In this document: positions 27,584 to 35,843 of the stretch, piece after piece
Position numbering within the stretch: the stretch's first letter is position 1
Layout: every line of letters starts with the position of its first letter
Assembly: GCA_040905445.1 (NCBI GenBank)
Contig: JBBDRN010000047.1
Coordinates: 1 to 64,000 of the forward strand
Reading direction: 5' to 3'
DNA: 64,000 nt
From: SKPT01 sp040905445
Lineage (GTDB): Bacteria > Planctomycetota > Phycisphaerae > Phycisphaerales > Phycisphaeraceae
Translations under genes and position numbers: made by a program
Notes under the pieces: generated by a model
Database searches by the model: none
Seen by the model: only the letters and a program-made list of their open reading frames with translations
Told to the model about the DNA's origin: nothing

Positions 27584-27894
27584 TGGCGCCCCCCGCCCCC
27601 TCGGCGTCATCCCGCCTGCGCCTGCCGCCCACCGCTCAAGGTCAGCGGGTTTGTTTTATCACTTCTTGCAATTGACCCGCGGGTTCGCTATAGTCAGTAA
27701 TTGGCCGGGGGATCCCCAGATCAACCGGGCCCAGGATCGGCACGCACCGTTTTCCCGCGCTGCGTCGCTCTTTGTCGCCGGGCATTGTGCCCGGCCTGTT
27801 TCAGGTTCGTGACGCGCCGCAGGTTTCCGCTCGTGTTCATAATTAAAAAGTTCGACGCGAAGCTCTGGACGGTCACACAGTTTGGAGTTTCGTG
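27584..27894. other. Promoter and long leader upstream of RRM gene
   Basis: No gene. Downstream of the promoter the leader is relatively AT-rich just before the start codon (around 27840-27855), in contrast to its surroundings. Such leaders in cold-responsive RNA-binding protein genes can control translation; that role here is inference. Confidence 0.45.
27666..27694 (+). promoter_or_regulatory. Promoter of RRM protein gene
   Basis: TTGCAA (27666-27671), a 17-bp spacer and TATAGT (27689-27694). It predicts a leader of about 195 bases, long for such a small gene. Confidence 0.6.
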
Positions 27895-28206
27895 ATGAAG
27901 ATTTACGTGGGCAACATGTCTTTTCAGACATCGGAAGAGTCCCTTGAGGCTCTTTTCACCAACTATGGCGAGGTCGGCGAGGTCGCCGTCGTCACCGACC
28001 GCGACACGGGCCGCCCCCGTGGCTTCGCGTTCGTGACCATGCCCAACGATGAAGAGGCCCGCGCCGCCATCGAGGCCCTCAACGGCCAGGAAGTCGAAGG
28101 CCGCTCGCTGAACGTCAACGAGGCCCGTCCCCGTGAGAACCGCAGTGGCGGCGGTGGTGGTGGCGGCGGCCGGCGCGACGGCGGCGGTGGCGGCGGCCGC
28201 TGGTAA
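27895..28206 (+). CDS. RRM RNA-binding protein
   Basis: A 103-residue protein. One RNA recognition motif spans residues 1-80 with RNP2 (KIYVGNM) and RNP1 (RGFAFVTM). The remaining tail is glycine-rich with RRDGGGGGG. This is the layout of cyanobacterial and planctomycete Rbp proteins, which bind single-stranded RNA and are often cold-induced. A GTG directly upstream of the ATG is an alternative start; GGAG lies before both. A strong intrinsic terminator follows. Confidence 0.9.
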   Translation: MKIYVGNMSFQTSEESLEALFTNYGEVGEVAVVTDRDTGRPRGFAFVTMPNDEEARAAIEALNGQEVEGRSLNVNEARPRENRSGGGGGGGGRRDGGGGGGRW

Positions 28207-28244
28207 GCCGTTGGGCTCACGCCCGACGTCCCGTCAAGCAACAC

Positions 28245-28278
28245 GAGCCCCGATCGGCACACCCGGTCGGGGCTTTTT
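28245..28278 (+). terminator. Intrinsic terminator of RRM gene
   Basis: AGCCCCGA pairs with TCGGGGCT and is followed by TTTTT at 28274-28278. It lies 39 bp after the stop codon. Confidence 0.85.
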
Positions 28279-28595
28279 GCTGCGCCCCGGGCGTTCCGCC
28301 GGCTGAGCGATGTGGGCGAGTTCAATCCGATCGAAGCGGTCCACGGGTGCCATCCAGCATGCCGAAGGCTGCTGGGTGCGGGCGTCGACGAGCTCGGCAC
28401 ACCGCACGCGGCGCGGTGCTGGGTCGCCTGCTTCCCGACGGGCCGCACAAGCCGGGCGCCACCGCCATCGGCGCCACGCTCACGTCGCCATAGAGCGCCC
28501 CCCCATTCTCGCCCCGGCGGGCCGCGCCGCGGTCGCCCGCGTGCCCCGCCGCCGGCTACAACTTCCGGCCCGGGCTGCGCGACAGGAGCCGTACG
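28279..28595. other. Intergenic region upstream of esterase
   Basis: No gene or clear promoter identified; GC-rich sequence with no recognisable family on either strand. Confidence 0.4.
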
Positions 28596-30119
28596 ATGAA
28601 GCGCCGAAATGCGCGATGGACAGCAGCGGCCGTCATCCTGGCCGCGATCGGCGCGGCGGGGGGCGGGGGCACCGCAGCGCCCGCCAACGCCGCGCTGATC
28701 GACATCGACCCCGCCACAACCTACCCCTTCGCCGACCCGGCCCGCGAGCTGGCGTGGTACCACGGCCAGGTCACGCCCCACGACACGCAGACACGCGTCG
28801 CCGCCGGCTCGACCGCCGAGCGATCCTATTCCCAGCCCATGGGCGACGACCCGCTCGACTTCTGGCTCGCGCCGCCCGCCGGCTACGACGCCGATGGCGA
28901 CGACGCCCACCCGCTCGTGGTCTACCTCCACGGCGCCGGCGCCCGCGGCGGGGATGTGCATGACAACCTCGACTCCCCCGTGCCCGAGTACTGGACCAGC
29001 CAGGCGACGCAAGCGCTCGCCCCCGGCGGCGGAGCGTACGTCCTCGCCCCCAAGATCCCCTACAGCTATCAGGCTTGGGTCGAGACCGGCGTGCGCGACA
29101 ACTGGGCGATCGAAGGCTACGAGATCGACGACCCCGACGTCGTCTCCCTCGTCGATCACCTCGTCGTCTCGCGCGGCCTGCGCCTGGCGCTCACCGCAGC
29201 GGCGGGGCTCGTCCACGGCGGCACGCAGGACCTGCCCACCCGCATCGACCCCGACCGCATCTACATCGTTGGCCAGTCGATGGGCGGCTTCGGCGTCTAC
29301 GACGCCCTCGCCCGCGTCTCCGACGCCGCGGGCCGCGACGAGCTCGCCGACTGGCTCGCGCTCGAGCAGGCGCACGGCGGCGAGCTCTGGCCAACCTTCA
29401 CCTTCGCCGCCGGCGCCGCGGTCGCCGGCGCCGGGCCGGTCGATCGCATGCCCGAGCTGGCGGATCGGCCGCTGTGGATGATGAGCCACGACGCCGACCC
29501 GATCGTCCCTCCCGCCGCAACGACCAGCCTCGTCGAGGCGATTCGAGACCTGCTCGACGATGTCGACGCGGTGCACCAGACGGCCGCCGTCACCGCCACG
29601 GGCGCGACGACCCTTGGCTTCAACAGCGACCTCGCCGAGTTGCTCGCCCACGACCGACTGCACACGAGCTTCACCGGCGAAGGGCGTGACGGCCTCGGCC
29701 CACACCACTGGGTCAGCCAGGACTGGCCCCACGCCGGTCAGGACGACCTCGTCGCGCGCTGGCTCTTCGCACAGAGCCTCGCGGCCGGCCCCTTGCTCGT
29801 CGGTGACATGAACCGCGACGGCATCATCGACGCCGTCGACGTCGCCCCCTTCGTGCTCGCGCTGACCGACCCCGCCGGCTACCACGCGCAGCACGGACTC
29901 GACCCCGTGCTCGTCGGCGACATCAACGCCGACGGCACGCTCGACGCCGTCGACGTCGCCCCCTTCGTGCAACTGCTCGTCGGCGACAACGCGACGTCAA
30001 CGCCCGAGCCCGGCAGCCTCGTGCTGCTCGGCCTCGCGACCCTGCTGCTGACGCGGCGCCGCTTCGCTCGCGTCGGCGTCACACCAGCAGCGACGCCGGG
30101 TTCTCCAGCATCTGCTTGA
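28596..30119 (+). CDS. Secreted alpha/beta-hydrolase esterase with dockerin-like repeats
   Basis: A 507-residue exported protein; CAGGAG precedes the ATG. Signal peptide about 1-33. The hydrolase domain has HPLVVYLHGAGARGGD (oxyanion region), IYIVGQSMGGFGVYDALARV with the nucleophile serine, a likely Asp in MMSHDADPIVP and a His in GPHHW, as in PHB-depolymerase or feruloyl-esterase-like enzymes. Two EF-hand-like repeats follow (GDMNRDGIIDAVDVAPFV and GDINADGTLDAVDVAPFV), then TPEPGSLVLLGLATLLL and RRR, a PEP-CTERM signal. It probably removes ester groups from external polysaccharide. Its 3' end overlaps the convergent pdhC by 41 bp. Confidence 0.83.
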   Translation: MKRRNARWTAAAVILAAIGAAGGGGTAAPANAALIDIDPATTYPFADPARELAWYHGQVTPHDTQTRVAAGSTAERSYSQPMGDDPLDFWLAPPAGYDADGDDAHPLVVYLHGAGARGGDVHDNLDSPVPEYWTSQATQALAPGGGAYVLAPKIPYSYQAWVETGVRDNWAIEGYEIDDPDVVSLVDHLVVSRGLRLALTAAAGLVHGGTQDLPTRIDPDRIYIVGQSMGGFGVYDALARVSDAAGRDELADWLALEQAHGGELWPTFTFAAGAAVAGAGPVDRMPELADRPLWMMSHDADPIVPPAATTSLVEAIRDLLDDVDAVHQTAAVTATGATTLGFNSDLAELLAHDRLHTSFTGEGRDGLGPHHWVSQDWPHAGQDDLVARWLFAQSLAAGPLLVGDMNRDGIIDAVDVAPFVLALTDPAGYHAQHGLDPVLVGDINADGTLDAVDVAPFVQLLVGDNATSTPEPGSLVLLGLATLLLTRRRFARVGVTPAATPGSPASA

Positions 30120-31407
30120 ACGTCTGCAGGTATTCCGCCGCGATCGCCCCGTCGACCACGCGGTGGTCCGCCGACATCGTCACCGTCATCTCGTGGCCCA
30201 CGACGATCTCCCCGTCGCGCACCACCGGCTTCTCGAGCGCCGCGCCGATCGCGAGGATCGCGGCCTGCGGCGGATTGATGATCGCCTCGAAATGCTCCAC
30301 GCCCAGCATCCCCAGGTTGCTCAGCGTGATCGTCCCGTCGGCCATCTGCTCGGCCTTGAGCCCCGGCCCGCGGGCCTGCTTCGCGAGCTCGCGCGTCTGC
30401 TCGCTGATCGTCCGCAGCCCCAGGTTCTGCACGTCGCGGATCACCGGCACCACCAGCCCGCCGCCACGCTCCTCCGGCAGCGCGACCGCGATGCCGACGT
30501 TGACGCTGCCGTGCACCTCGATGCTGCCGTCGCTCCACGACGCGTTGACGAGCGGGTGGCGCGTGCATGCCAGCGCGGCGGCGCGGGTGATGAAGTCGTT
30601 GACCGAGAGCTTGATCCCCTGGCTTTCGAGCTGATCGTTGAGCGTCTTGCGCAGCGCCATGAGCGGGGACATGTCGATGGCGACGGTGACGGTGAAGTGG
30701 GGGATCGTCGCTTTGGACTCGACCAGCCGCCGCGCGATCGTCTTGCGCATGCTGGACAGCTCGATGGTGCGGGCTTCGAGCTGGATGGCACCGGTGGATG
30801 GGGCCGCGGCGGGGGCGGCTTGCGGACTCGCGCTGCCGCCGCCGCCCTGGCGGGTCTTGCCCTCGGCCGCGGCGAGCACGTCGCGTTTGATGATGCGGCC
30901 GCCGGGGCCCGAGCCGTCGATCCCGCCGAGGTCGACGTCGCGCTCCTCGGCGAGCTTGCGGGCCAGCGGGCTGACGCGCAGACGCCCCCCGCCGCCGCCA
31001 CCCTGCGGCCGCGCCTGGCCACCGCCCGCGGCTGGCTCCGCCGTCGCGGCAGGCGCCTGACTCTCGCTCGCCTCGGGCGCTGCCTCAGTCGTCGCCTCGC
31101 CCGACGTCGCCGCCGCCGGCTGCTCGCCGCCGCCGACCTCGGCCTTGGCGGCATCCTCGACCGACTCGCCTTCGCCCGCGAGGATGCAGATCACCTCGCC
31201 CACCGGCACCGTCTTGCCTTCGTCCACCGCCAGCCGCGCGACCTTCCCGTCGTCGAACGCCTGCAGTTCCATCGTCGCCTTGTCCGTCTCGACGTCGGCG
31301 AGGTGGTCGCCTGCGGCCACGTCGTCGCCGACCTGCACCTGCCACTTGAGGATCGTGCCCTCCTCCATGGTGTCGGACAGGCGGGGCATCGTGATCGTGA
31401 TCGGCAT
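30079..31407 (-). CDS. pdhC: Pyruvate dehydrogenase E2, dihydrolipoamide acetyltransferase
   Basis: A 442-residue protein; GAGGAG precedes the ATG. One lipoyl domain at residues 1-80 with the lipoylated lysine in VETDKATMELQ (Lys43). An alanine/proline/glycine linker leads to a peripheral-subunit-binding domain (SPLARKLAEERDVDLGGIDG). The acetyltransferase core ends with TMSADHRVVDGAIAAEYLQT, including the catalytic DHRxxDG. It transfers the acetyl group from lipoate to CoA. It lies downstream of pdhA and pdhB, separated from them by a nucleotidyltransferase gene and a terminator, so it may be transcribed apart. No E3 gene is in the window. Confidence 0.92.
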   Translation of the reverse strand: MPITITMPRLSDTMEEGTILKWQVQVGDDVAAGDHLADVETDKATMELQAFDDGKVARLAVDEGKTVPVGEVICILAGEGESVEDAAKAEVGGGEQPAAATSGEATTEAAPEASESQAPAATAEPAAGGGQARPQGGGGGGRLRVSPLARKLAEERDVDLGGIDGSGPGGRIIKRDVLAAAEGKTRQGGGGSASPQAAPAAAPSTGAIQLEARTIELSSMRKTIARRLVESKATIPHFTVTVAIDMSPLMALRKTLNDQLESQGIKLSVNDFITRAAALACTRHPLVNASWSDGSIEVHGSVNVGIAVALPEERGGGLVVPVIRDVQNLGLRTISEQTRELAKQARGPGLKAEQMADGTITLSNLGMLGVEHFEAIINPPQAAILAIGAALEKPVVRDGEIVVGHEMTVTMSADHRVVDGAIAAEYLQTFKQMLENPASLLV

Positions 31408-31496
31408 CGCGTAGGCTCCTCGGACGCTGGAATGCCGGCATGGTAGCAGGGAACCGCCCGATTTGCCGCGCCGCCGCGCCCCCCTGGCGCCCGCAT

Positions 31497-32327
31497 CTAA
31501 AACGCGCAGCGCGTGCCCGCGAGCCGCTCGGTCACGCTCGCGATGTCGTGGCGATAGGACATGTCCAGCACCGGCGCGTGGATCGGCACCGCCTCGAACA
31601 CCTCGCCCAGTTCGCTCATCGCCACGTTCACCGCGTCGGTGATCTCGTACTCACCGCGCGGCGAAGGCTCGATGCGCCGGCAGGCCTCGAAGACCGCGGG
31701 CGTGAACCGCCAGCAGTTCATCGACACGCACGCCGCGTCGCCCAGCGCCGCGCGGGTCGCGTCGTCGGGCTTTTCGATGACGCGGCGGAGGCGGCTGTGC
31801 TCGTCGAGTTCCACGAGCCCGAACTTGCTCAGCCGCTCCGGCTCGATGTTCGACGCCTCGGCCATCGCCCGCAGGTTAAACGCCGCCAGCCCCGAGCCCG
31901 CCAGCTCCCCGACCCGCTCGAACGCCTCGAGCGGGTAATAGTTGTCGGAGTTGATGACGAGCACGGCGTCGCGGCCGGCGAAGGCTTCCGCGGCGGCAAC
32001 GGCGTCGGCGGTGCCGCGCGGCTGCGCCTGGATCGCAAAGTCGATCGTCACCCGCTCGGGCGCGACCTGCCGCGTGTAGTAATCGCGGATCTGATCGTGC
32101 TCCGGCCCAATGACGAGGCAGACGCTGCGATAGCCGGCGTCGGCGAGGTTGGTCAGCACGTAGTCGAGGAACGGCCGGTCGATCGGGATCATCGCCTTGA
32201 CGCCTTGCGACGCGACCTGCGCCTGGGCATCGGTGGTGCCGCCGGCGGCAGGGTCGCCCGCCTCGCGCATGCGCTTGCCGAGCCCGCGGGCGAGGATGAC
32301 CGCCTTGGCGGTGTTGGACTGGGGCAT
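31497..32327 (-). CDS. Sugar nucleotidyltransferase-family protein
   Basis: A 276-residue protein from ATG 32327. AKAVILARGLGKRMREAG is the nucleotide-binding loop of the GT-A-like nucleotidyltransferases. VLVINSDNYYPLEAFERVGE gives the metal-binding aspartate and PRGEYEITDAVNVAM the C-terminal sugar-binding region, as in RmlA and GlmU N-terminal domains. It lacks an acyltransferase domain, so it is not full GlmU. The sugar and nucleotide cannot be told. The position between pdhB and pdhC is odd. Confidence 0.75.
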   Translation of the reverse strand: MPQSNTAKAVILARGLGKRMREAGDPAAGGTTDAQAQVASQGVKAMIPIDRPFLDYVLTNLADAGYRSVCLVIGPEHDQIRDYYTRQVAPERVTIDFAIQAQPRGTADAVAAAEAFAGRDAVLVINSDNYYPLEAFERVGELAGSGLAAFNLRAMAEASNIEPERLSKFGLVELDEHSRLRRVIEKPDDATRAALGDAACVSMNCWRFTPAVFEACRRIEPSPRGEYEITDAVNVAMSELGEVFEAVPIHAPVLDMSYRHDIASVTERLAGTRCAF

Positions 32328-32378
32328 GGGAGGAGGCTCCGGGGGAGGGATAGCGGATGATACCGCGCTTGCCCCGTT

Positions 32379-32599
32379 CAGCCCCGCAGGGGCTGCGGGT
32401 TGTAGCCACGGGTGGAGCGCAGCGGAACCCGTGGAACGCGGCGACGGGGAATCTGCCTGCCCCGGCAGGGGCAGCGGGAATTGCCTCCGCCCCTGCCGGG
32501 GCGGGACGAACACCGACGTGCCCCACGGGTTGCGCGGCTTACCGCGGCCGGCCAGCTGCTTCACCCGTGGCTACATGCCGGTCGCCCCCTGCGGGGCTG
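32379..32599. repeat. REP/MITE-like palindromic element
   Basis: The two ends are inverted copies: the left arm starts CAGCCCCGCAGGGG and reaches GTAGCCACGGGTG; the right arm holds CACCCGTGGCTAC and ends CCCCTGCGGGGCTG. Inside, a 14-bp perfect stem (GCCCCGGCAGGGGC with its complement) and an 8-bp CCACGGGT/ACCCGTGG hairpin are nested. No transposase is encoded, so any mobility must be supplied from elsewhere. Confidence 0.75.
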
Positions 32600-32653
32600 C
32601 AACCAGGTCTCGGCGCGACTGTGTTTATCGACCCCGAAAATTCCGGATGAACG

Positions 32654-32693
32654 AAAAAAAAGACGCCCACGGAACGTGATGTCCGTGGACGTC
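32654..32693 (-). terminator. Intrinsic terminator of pdhA-pdhB transcript
   Basis: Read on the minus strand: GACGTCCACGGA pairs with TCCGTGGGCGTC, followed by eight T. It lies 56 bp after the pdhB stop. Confidence 0.88.
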
Positions 32694-32748
32694 CGGTGGC
32701 GGGGGCTTTAAGGATGGCAGATCGCCGCAGCTTTGTCAACCCCCCTAC

Positions 32749-33840
32749 TCAGGTGTTGTACGTCACGGCCCGCACGGCCTCGGTGATCCGCCGCGTGTTC
32801 GGCAGCATCTCCTGCTCCATGCTGCGGTTATAGGGCGGTGGCACGTCGTGGGCGTTGACCCGCACCACCTGGTTGTCCAGCAGATCCATCCCCTGCTCAT
32901 AGATCCGCGTCGCGATCTCCGACGCCACCGACGCGAACGGCCAACTCTGGTCCACCACCACGCAGTAGCTCGTCTTCTCGATGCTCGCGATGATCGTGCC
33001 CATGTCCAGCGGCCGATATGTCCGCACGTCGATCACCTCGCAGTCGATGCCCTCCTGCTCCAGCGCCTCGGCCGCCTCCAGCGCGAAATGCACCGGCCGA
33101 CCCGCCGCCACGATCGTGCAGTCGGCGCCCTGCTTGATCACGTTCGCCTGCCCAAAGGGGATGGTGAAATCGTCGTCATCCTCCGGCGGCGCCCACTGGC
33201 CGTGGAGGTAGCGCGAAAAGTCCCGGTCGCCGCGCCCGCCCATGCCCAGCATGCGCTCCGACTCGAGATAGAAGACCGGGTCGTCATCGCGGATCGCCGT
33301 CTTGAGCATGCCCTTGGCGTCGCGCGGCGTCGACGGAATCGCCATCTTCAGCCCCGGCACCTGGCTCCACAGGCTCTCGACCGACCACGAGTGCGTCGAG
33401 CCGAGCTGTCCGCCCGCGCCGTTGTTGCCCCGGAAGACGACCGGCACGTTGAACTGCCCGCCCGACATGTAGAGCATCTTCGGCGCGTTGTTGACGATCT
33501 GATCCGCCGCGACGAGGCAGAAAGACCAGCTCATGAACTCGATGATCGGTCGCAGGCCATACATCGCCGCGCCGATGCCGGCACCCGAGAAGGCCGTCTC
33601 CGAGATGGGCGTGTCGATGACGCGCCCCGGGCCGAACTGGTCGAGCATGCCCTCGGTGACCTTGTAGGCTCCGTTGTACTCGGCGACCTCCTCGCCCATG
33701 ATGAACACGCGCTGATCGCGCAGCATCTCCTCGACCATCGCCTCGCGCAGGCCGTGGCGGTACTGGTATTTGCGCGACGCGGTGTCGGTGGCGGCGTGGC
33801 TGTTGTGGTTGTTGCTGGCGGTGGCGGTCATGAATTTCAT
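32749..33840 (-). CDS. pdhB: Pyruvate dehydrogenase E1 component, beta subunit
   Basis: A 363-residue protein. Blocks typical of E1-beta are YRHGLREAMVEEMLRDQRVF, RVIDTPISETAFSGAGIGAA, RPIIEFMSWSFCLVAADQIV and FRGNNGAGGQLGSTHSW. The C-terminal CEVIDVRTYRPLDMGTI is also family-typical. With PdhA it forms the thiamine-diphosphate enzyme that decarboxylates pyruvate and acetylates the E2 lipoate. There is no strong ribosome binding site, and its ATG overlaps the ancestral hicA reading frame, so translation may depend on coupling with the upstream genes. An in-frame ATG three codons later is an alternative start. Confidence 0.93.
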   Translation of the reverse strand: MKFMTATASNNHNSHAATDTASRKYQYRHGLREAMVEEMLRDQRVFIMGEEVAEYNGAYKVTEGMLDQFGPGRVIDTPISETAFSGAGIGAAMYGLRPIIEFMSWSFCLVAADQIVNNAPKMLYMSGGQFNVPVVFRGNNGAGGQLGSTHSWSVESLWSQVPGLKMAIPSTPRDAKGMLKTAIRDDDPVFYLESERMLGMGGRGDRDFSRYLHGQWAPPEDDDDFTIPFGQANVIKQGADCTIVAAGRPVHFALEAAEALEQEGIDCEVIDVRTYRPLDMGTIIASIEKTSYCVVVDQSWPFASVASEIATRIYEQGMDLLDNQVVRVNAHDVPPPYNRSMEQEMLPNTRRITEAVRAVTYNT

Positions 33841-34032
33841 TTCTCACTGGGCGGGTCGACGTCGAGTTTCCTGCAAATATGTCTGGCAAGCCGGGCGGCG
33901 ACTTCCGTGTGCCGCGGTACGGGCTGGATGGCGCCGTTGGCAGGATTGATCCAGAGCGTGTGGTCCGCCCCTTCTCGGAGGGAATCGGCAGCCGTGCCGC
34001 CGCAAGTGCCGGACGAGCTTGCGCTGCTTCAT
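33837..34032 (-). pseudogene. hicA: hicA toxin gene with frameshift
   Basis: It starts MKQRKLVRHLRRHGCRF, a HicA start. Removing one C in CGATTCCCTCCGAG (about 33980-33986) restores LREGADHTLWINPANGAIQP, then VPRHTEVAARLARHICRKLD, which is the HicA double-stranded-RNA-binding-like fold with its key histidine. Without the correction the frame encodes unrelated Arg/Pro-rich residues to 33844. Its ATG overlaps the hicB stop (ATGA) and the restored stop overlaps the pdhB start. HicA toxins cleave mRNA; this copy looks inactivated or carries a sequencing error. Confidence 0.75.
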
Positions 34033-34253
34033 CCGAGTTCCACAACCCCGCGCTTGGCTGATTCCGGAATGCCCTTCAAGCCCTGCTCACGCCGGTAGTC
34101 GAGCACGAGTTGGATGGCGGACTTCAGGCTCGCGATCGCCTCCTCTTCGGTTTTTCCTTGCCCATTGGCTTCCGGCACTTCGGGGCAGAACGCGAGGTAC
34201 CACGGGTCGTCCTCTTCAGGCGGCTCAATGATGTAGGTGAATTCGTGTCGCAT
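34029..34253 (-). CDS. hicB: HicB antitoxin
   Basis: A 74-residue protein beginning MRHEFTYIIEPPEEDDPWYL, with AFCPEVPEANGQGKTEEEAI and then a helix ASLKSAIQLVLDYRREQG. This is the partial RNase H-like fold of HicB antitoxins, which neutralise HicA. No C-terminal ribbon-helix-helix or HTH is visible, so autoregulation is uncertain. An upstream ATG at 34328 inside pdhA is a longer alternative. It lies 55 bp after the pdhA stop on the same strand, within the pdh operon. Confidence 0.8.
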   Translation of the reverse strand: MRHEFTYIIEPPEEDDPWYLAFCPEVPEANGQGKTEEEAIASLKSAIQLVLDYRREQGLKGIPESAKRGVVELG

Positions 34254-34308
34254 GTCGTTTGGACCGACGTTGAGGTTGATGCCGCCGCGGGCCGCGGCGA
34301 TTAAGCCC

Positions 34309-35415
34309 TCACTCCCCGCTGTTCTCATCCCGGATCAGCGCCGGCAGCTCCCCCTTCTCGAACGGCGGGAACGGCTCGCTGAACACGTCCGTGTACAGCT
34401 CCTCATTGCCCGGCTCGGGCGCGTTTTCCGCGTACTTCACGCTGTCGATCGCCCTCTGCTTCGTCTGCTGGTCCAGCTCGTCGATCTGCTCCTGGCTCGT
34501 CAGCTCCTTCTCGATCAGGTGATTCACCAGCAGGTTGATGCAGTCGCGCTGCTGGATCTCCTTGACCTCGTCCTTGGCCCGGTACTTCTGCGGGTCGGAC
34601 ATCGAATGGCCCTGGTACCGGTACGTCTTGACGTTGATGAAGCACGGCCCCTCGCCCGCGTCCTCGTCGTGGCCGAGCACTTTCGTGTACGAGCCTCGCG
34701 TCTTCTCGATCTCGGTGTGGAACGTGTCGTAGACCTCCATGAGGTCGAGCCCGTCGCACTCGGCGTAGCGCATGCCGTAGGCGTCGGCCTTCTTGGACAG
34801 ATCCTCCGCCATCGCCGTGCCGCGGGCGATGTGCGTGCCCATCGAGTAGTAGTTGTTCTCCACCGCGAAGATGATCGGCAGGCGCCAGATCGCGGCGAGG
34901 TTCATCGACTCGTGGAAGGCTCCCTGGTTGAGCGCCCCGTCACCGAGGTAGCAGAGGCAGACCTTGTCCTCGCGGTTGTACTGCAGCGCAAACGCCAGCC
35001 CGACGCCCAGCGGGCACTGCCCGCCGACGATCGCGTGCCCGCCGTAGAGGTGTCGCGGCTTGTCGAAGAAGTGCATCGACCCGCCCTTGCCCTTGGCGCA
35101 GCCGGCGAGCTTGCCGTACAGCTCCGCCATGGCGTAGTTGGGGTGCATGCCGCGGGCCAGCGCGTGGCCGTGGTCCCGATAGGCGGTGATGACCGGGTCG
35201 CCGTCGCGGGCGGCGGCGATGGAGCCGACGGCGACGGCCTCCTGACCGATGTAGATGTGGCAGAACCCGCCGATCTTCTGCTGCATGTAGCTCTGCATCG
35301 TCCGCTCCTCGAAGCGGCGGATGAGCATCATGTCGTGCAGCAGTTGCAGGAGGCGGGGCCCGTCGAGGTTATCGGAGGGGCGGGCCCGGGCCTTGTCCTG
35401 GGTCGCGGTGGCCAT
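34309..35415 (-). CDS. pdhA: Pyruvate dehydrogenase E1 component, alpha subunit
   Basis: A 368-residue protein from ATG 35415 with AAGGA 8 nt upstream. LIRRFEERTMQSYMQQKIGG and CHIYIGQEAVAVGSIAAARD open the family fold. The thiamine-diphosphate motif is GDGALNQGAFHESMNLAAIW ending at VENNYYSMGT. The loop YRYQGHSMSDPQKYR carries the conserved serine region regulated by phosphorylation in mitochondria. First gene of the pdh group on this strand. The last residues overlap an alternative hicB start. Confidence 0.94.
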   Translation of the reverse strand: MATATQDKARARPSDNLDGPRLLQLLHDMMLIRRFEERTMQSYMQQKIGGFCHIYIGQEAVAVGSIAAARDGDPVITAYRDHGHALARGMHPNYAMAELYGKLAGCAKGKGGSMHFFDKPRHLYGGHAIVGGQCPLGVGLAFALQYNREDKVCLCYLGDGALNQGAFHESMNLAAIWRLPIIFAVENNYYSMGTHIARGTAMAEDLSKKADAYGMRYAECDGLDLMEVYDTFHTEIEKTRGSYTKVLGHDEDAGEGPCFINVKTYRYQGHSMSDPQKYRAKDEVKEIQQRDCINLLVNHLIEKELTSQEQIDELDQQTKQRAIDSVKYAENAPEPGNEELYTDVFSEPFPPFEKGELPALIRDENSGE

Positions 35416-35843
35416 GAAAGCGTCCTTCGCTGTCGTGGGAGGGTGTGCTGGCATCGAGTGGCGTCGCGGCCACGGCGGCCGGTCCCCGCCACGCCGACTC
35501 GCCAGCCGGTGCAGCCGGCCCCCCGGGGCTCATCGGCCGGCGACGACCACGCATTGAGCCTGGCGCCACCCGCCGGGGCTCTGGCGCGGGCCTGGCCGCT
35601 TGAGCGTTATCGGGGCCCTGTAACAGTTTAGATGGGCCTCCAAAGGTCAGCAAGTAAGACGCCTCGTGACTCCGCGCTTTCGCGCCCAGCAGCCGCAGCC
35701 GCTCCGCAGCCGGCCCGGGCTTCACGACCTTTGACCCCCACGATGCGACCGTGGGCGAGCCCGACCGCGGCCGTCCCGGTCGCAGGCATCCCGGCCTTGC
35801 CATACACTGCCCCCTCGCTGTCCGACCCGCTGGAGCCCCCGCC
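35416..35843. other. Divergent region between pdhA and bamA
   Basis: About 430 bp with no gene. It carries the pdhA promoter on the minus strand. A TACACT box near 35802 about 40 bp before the bamA start could be a plus-strand -10, without a convincing -35. Confidence 0.5.
35625..35653 (-). promoter_or_regulatory. pdhA promoter
   Basis: On the minus strand TTGCTG, a 17-bp spacer and TAAACT. It predicts a leader of about 200 bases before pdhA. Confidence 0.5.

Larger units (their letters stand above)
32328..32748. other. Intergenic region with inverted-repeat element and terminator
   Basis: About 420 bp without a gene. It contains the REP/MITE-like element at 32379-32599 and the intrinsic terminator at 32654-32693. 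Confidence 0.7.
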
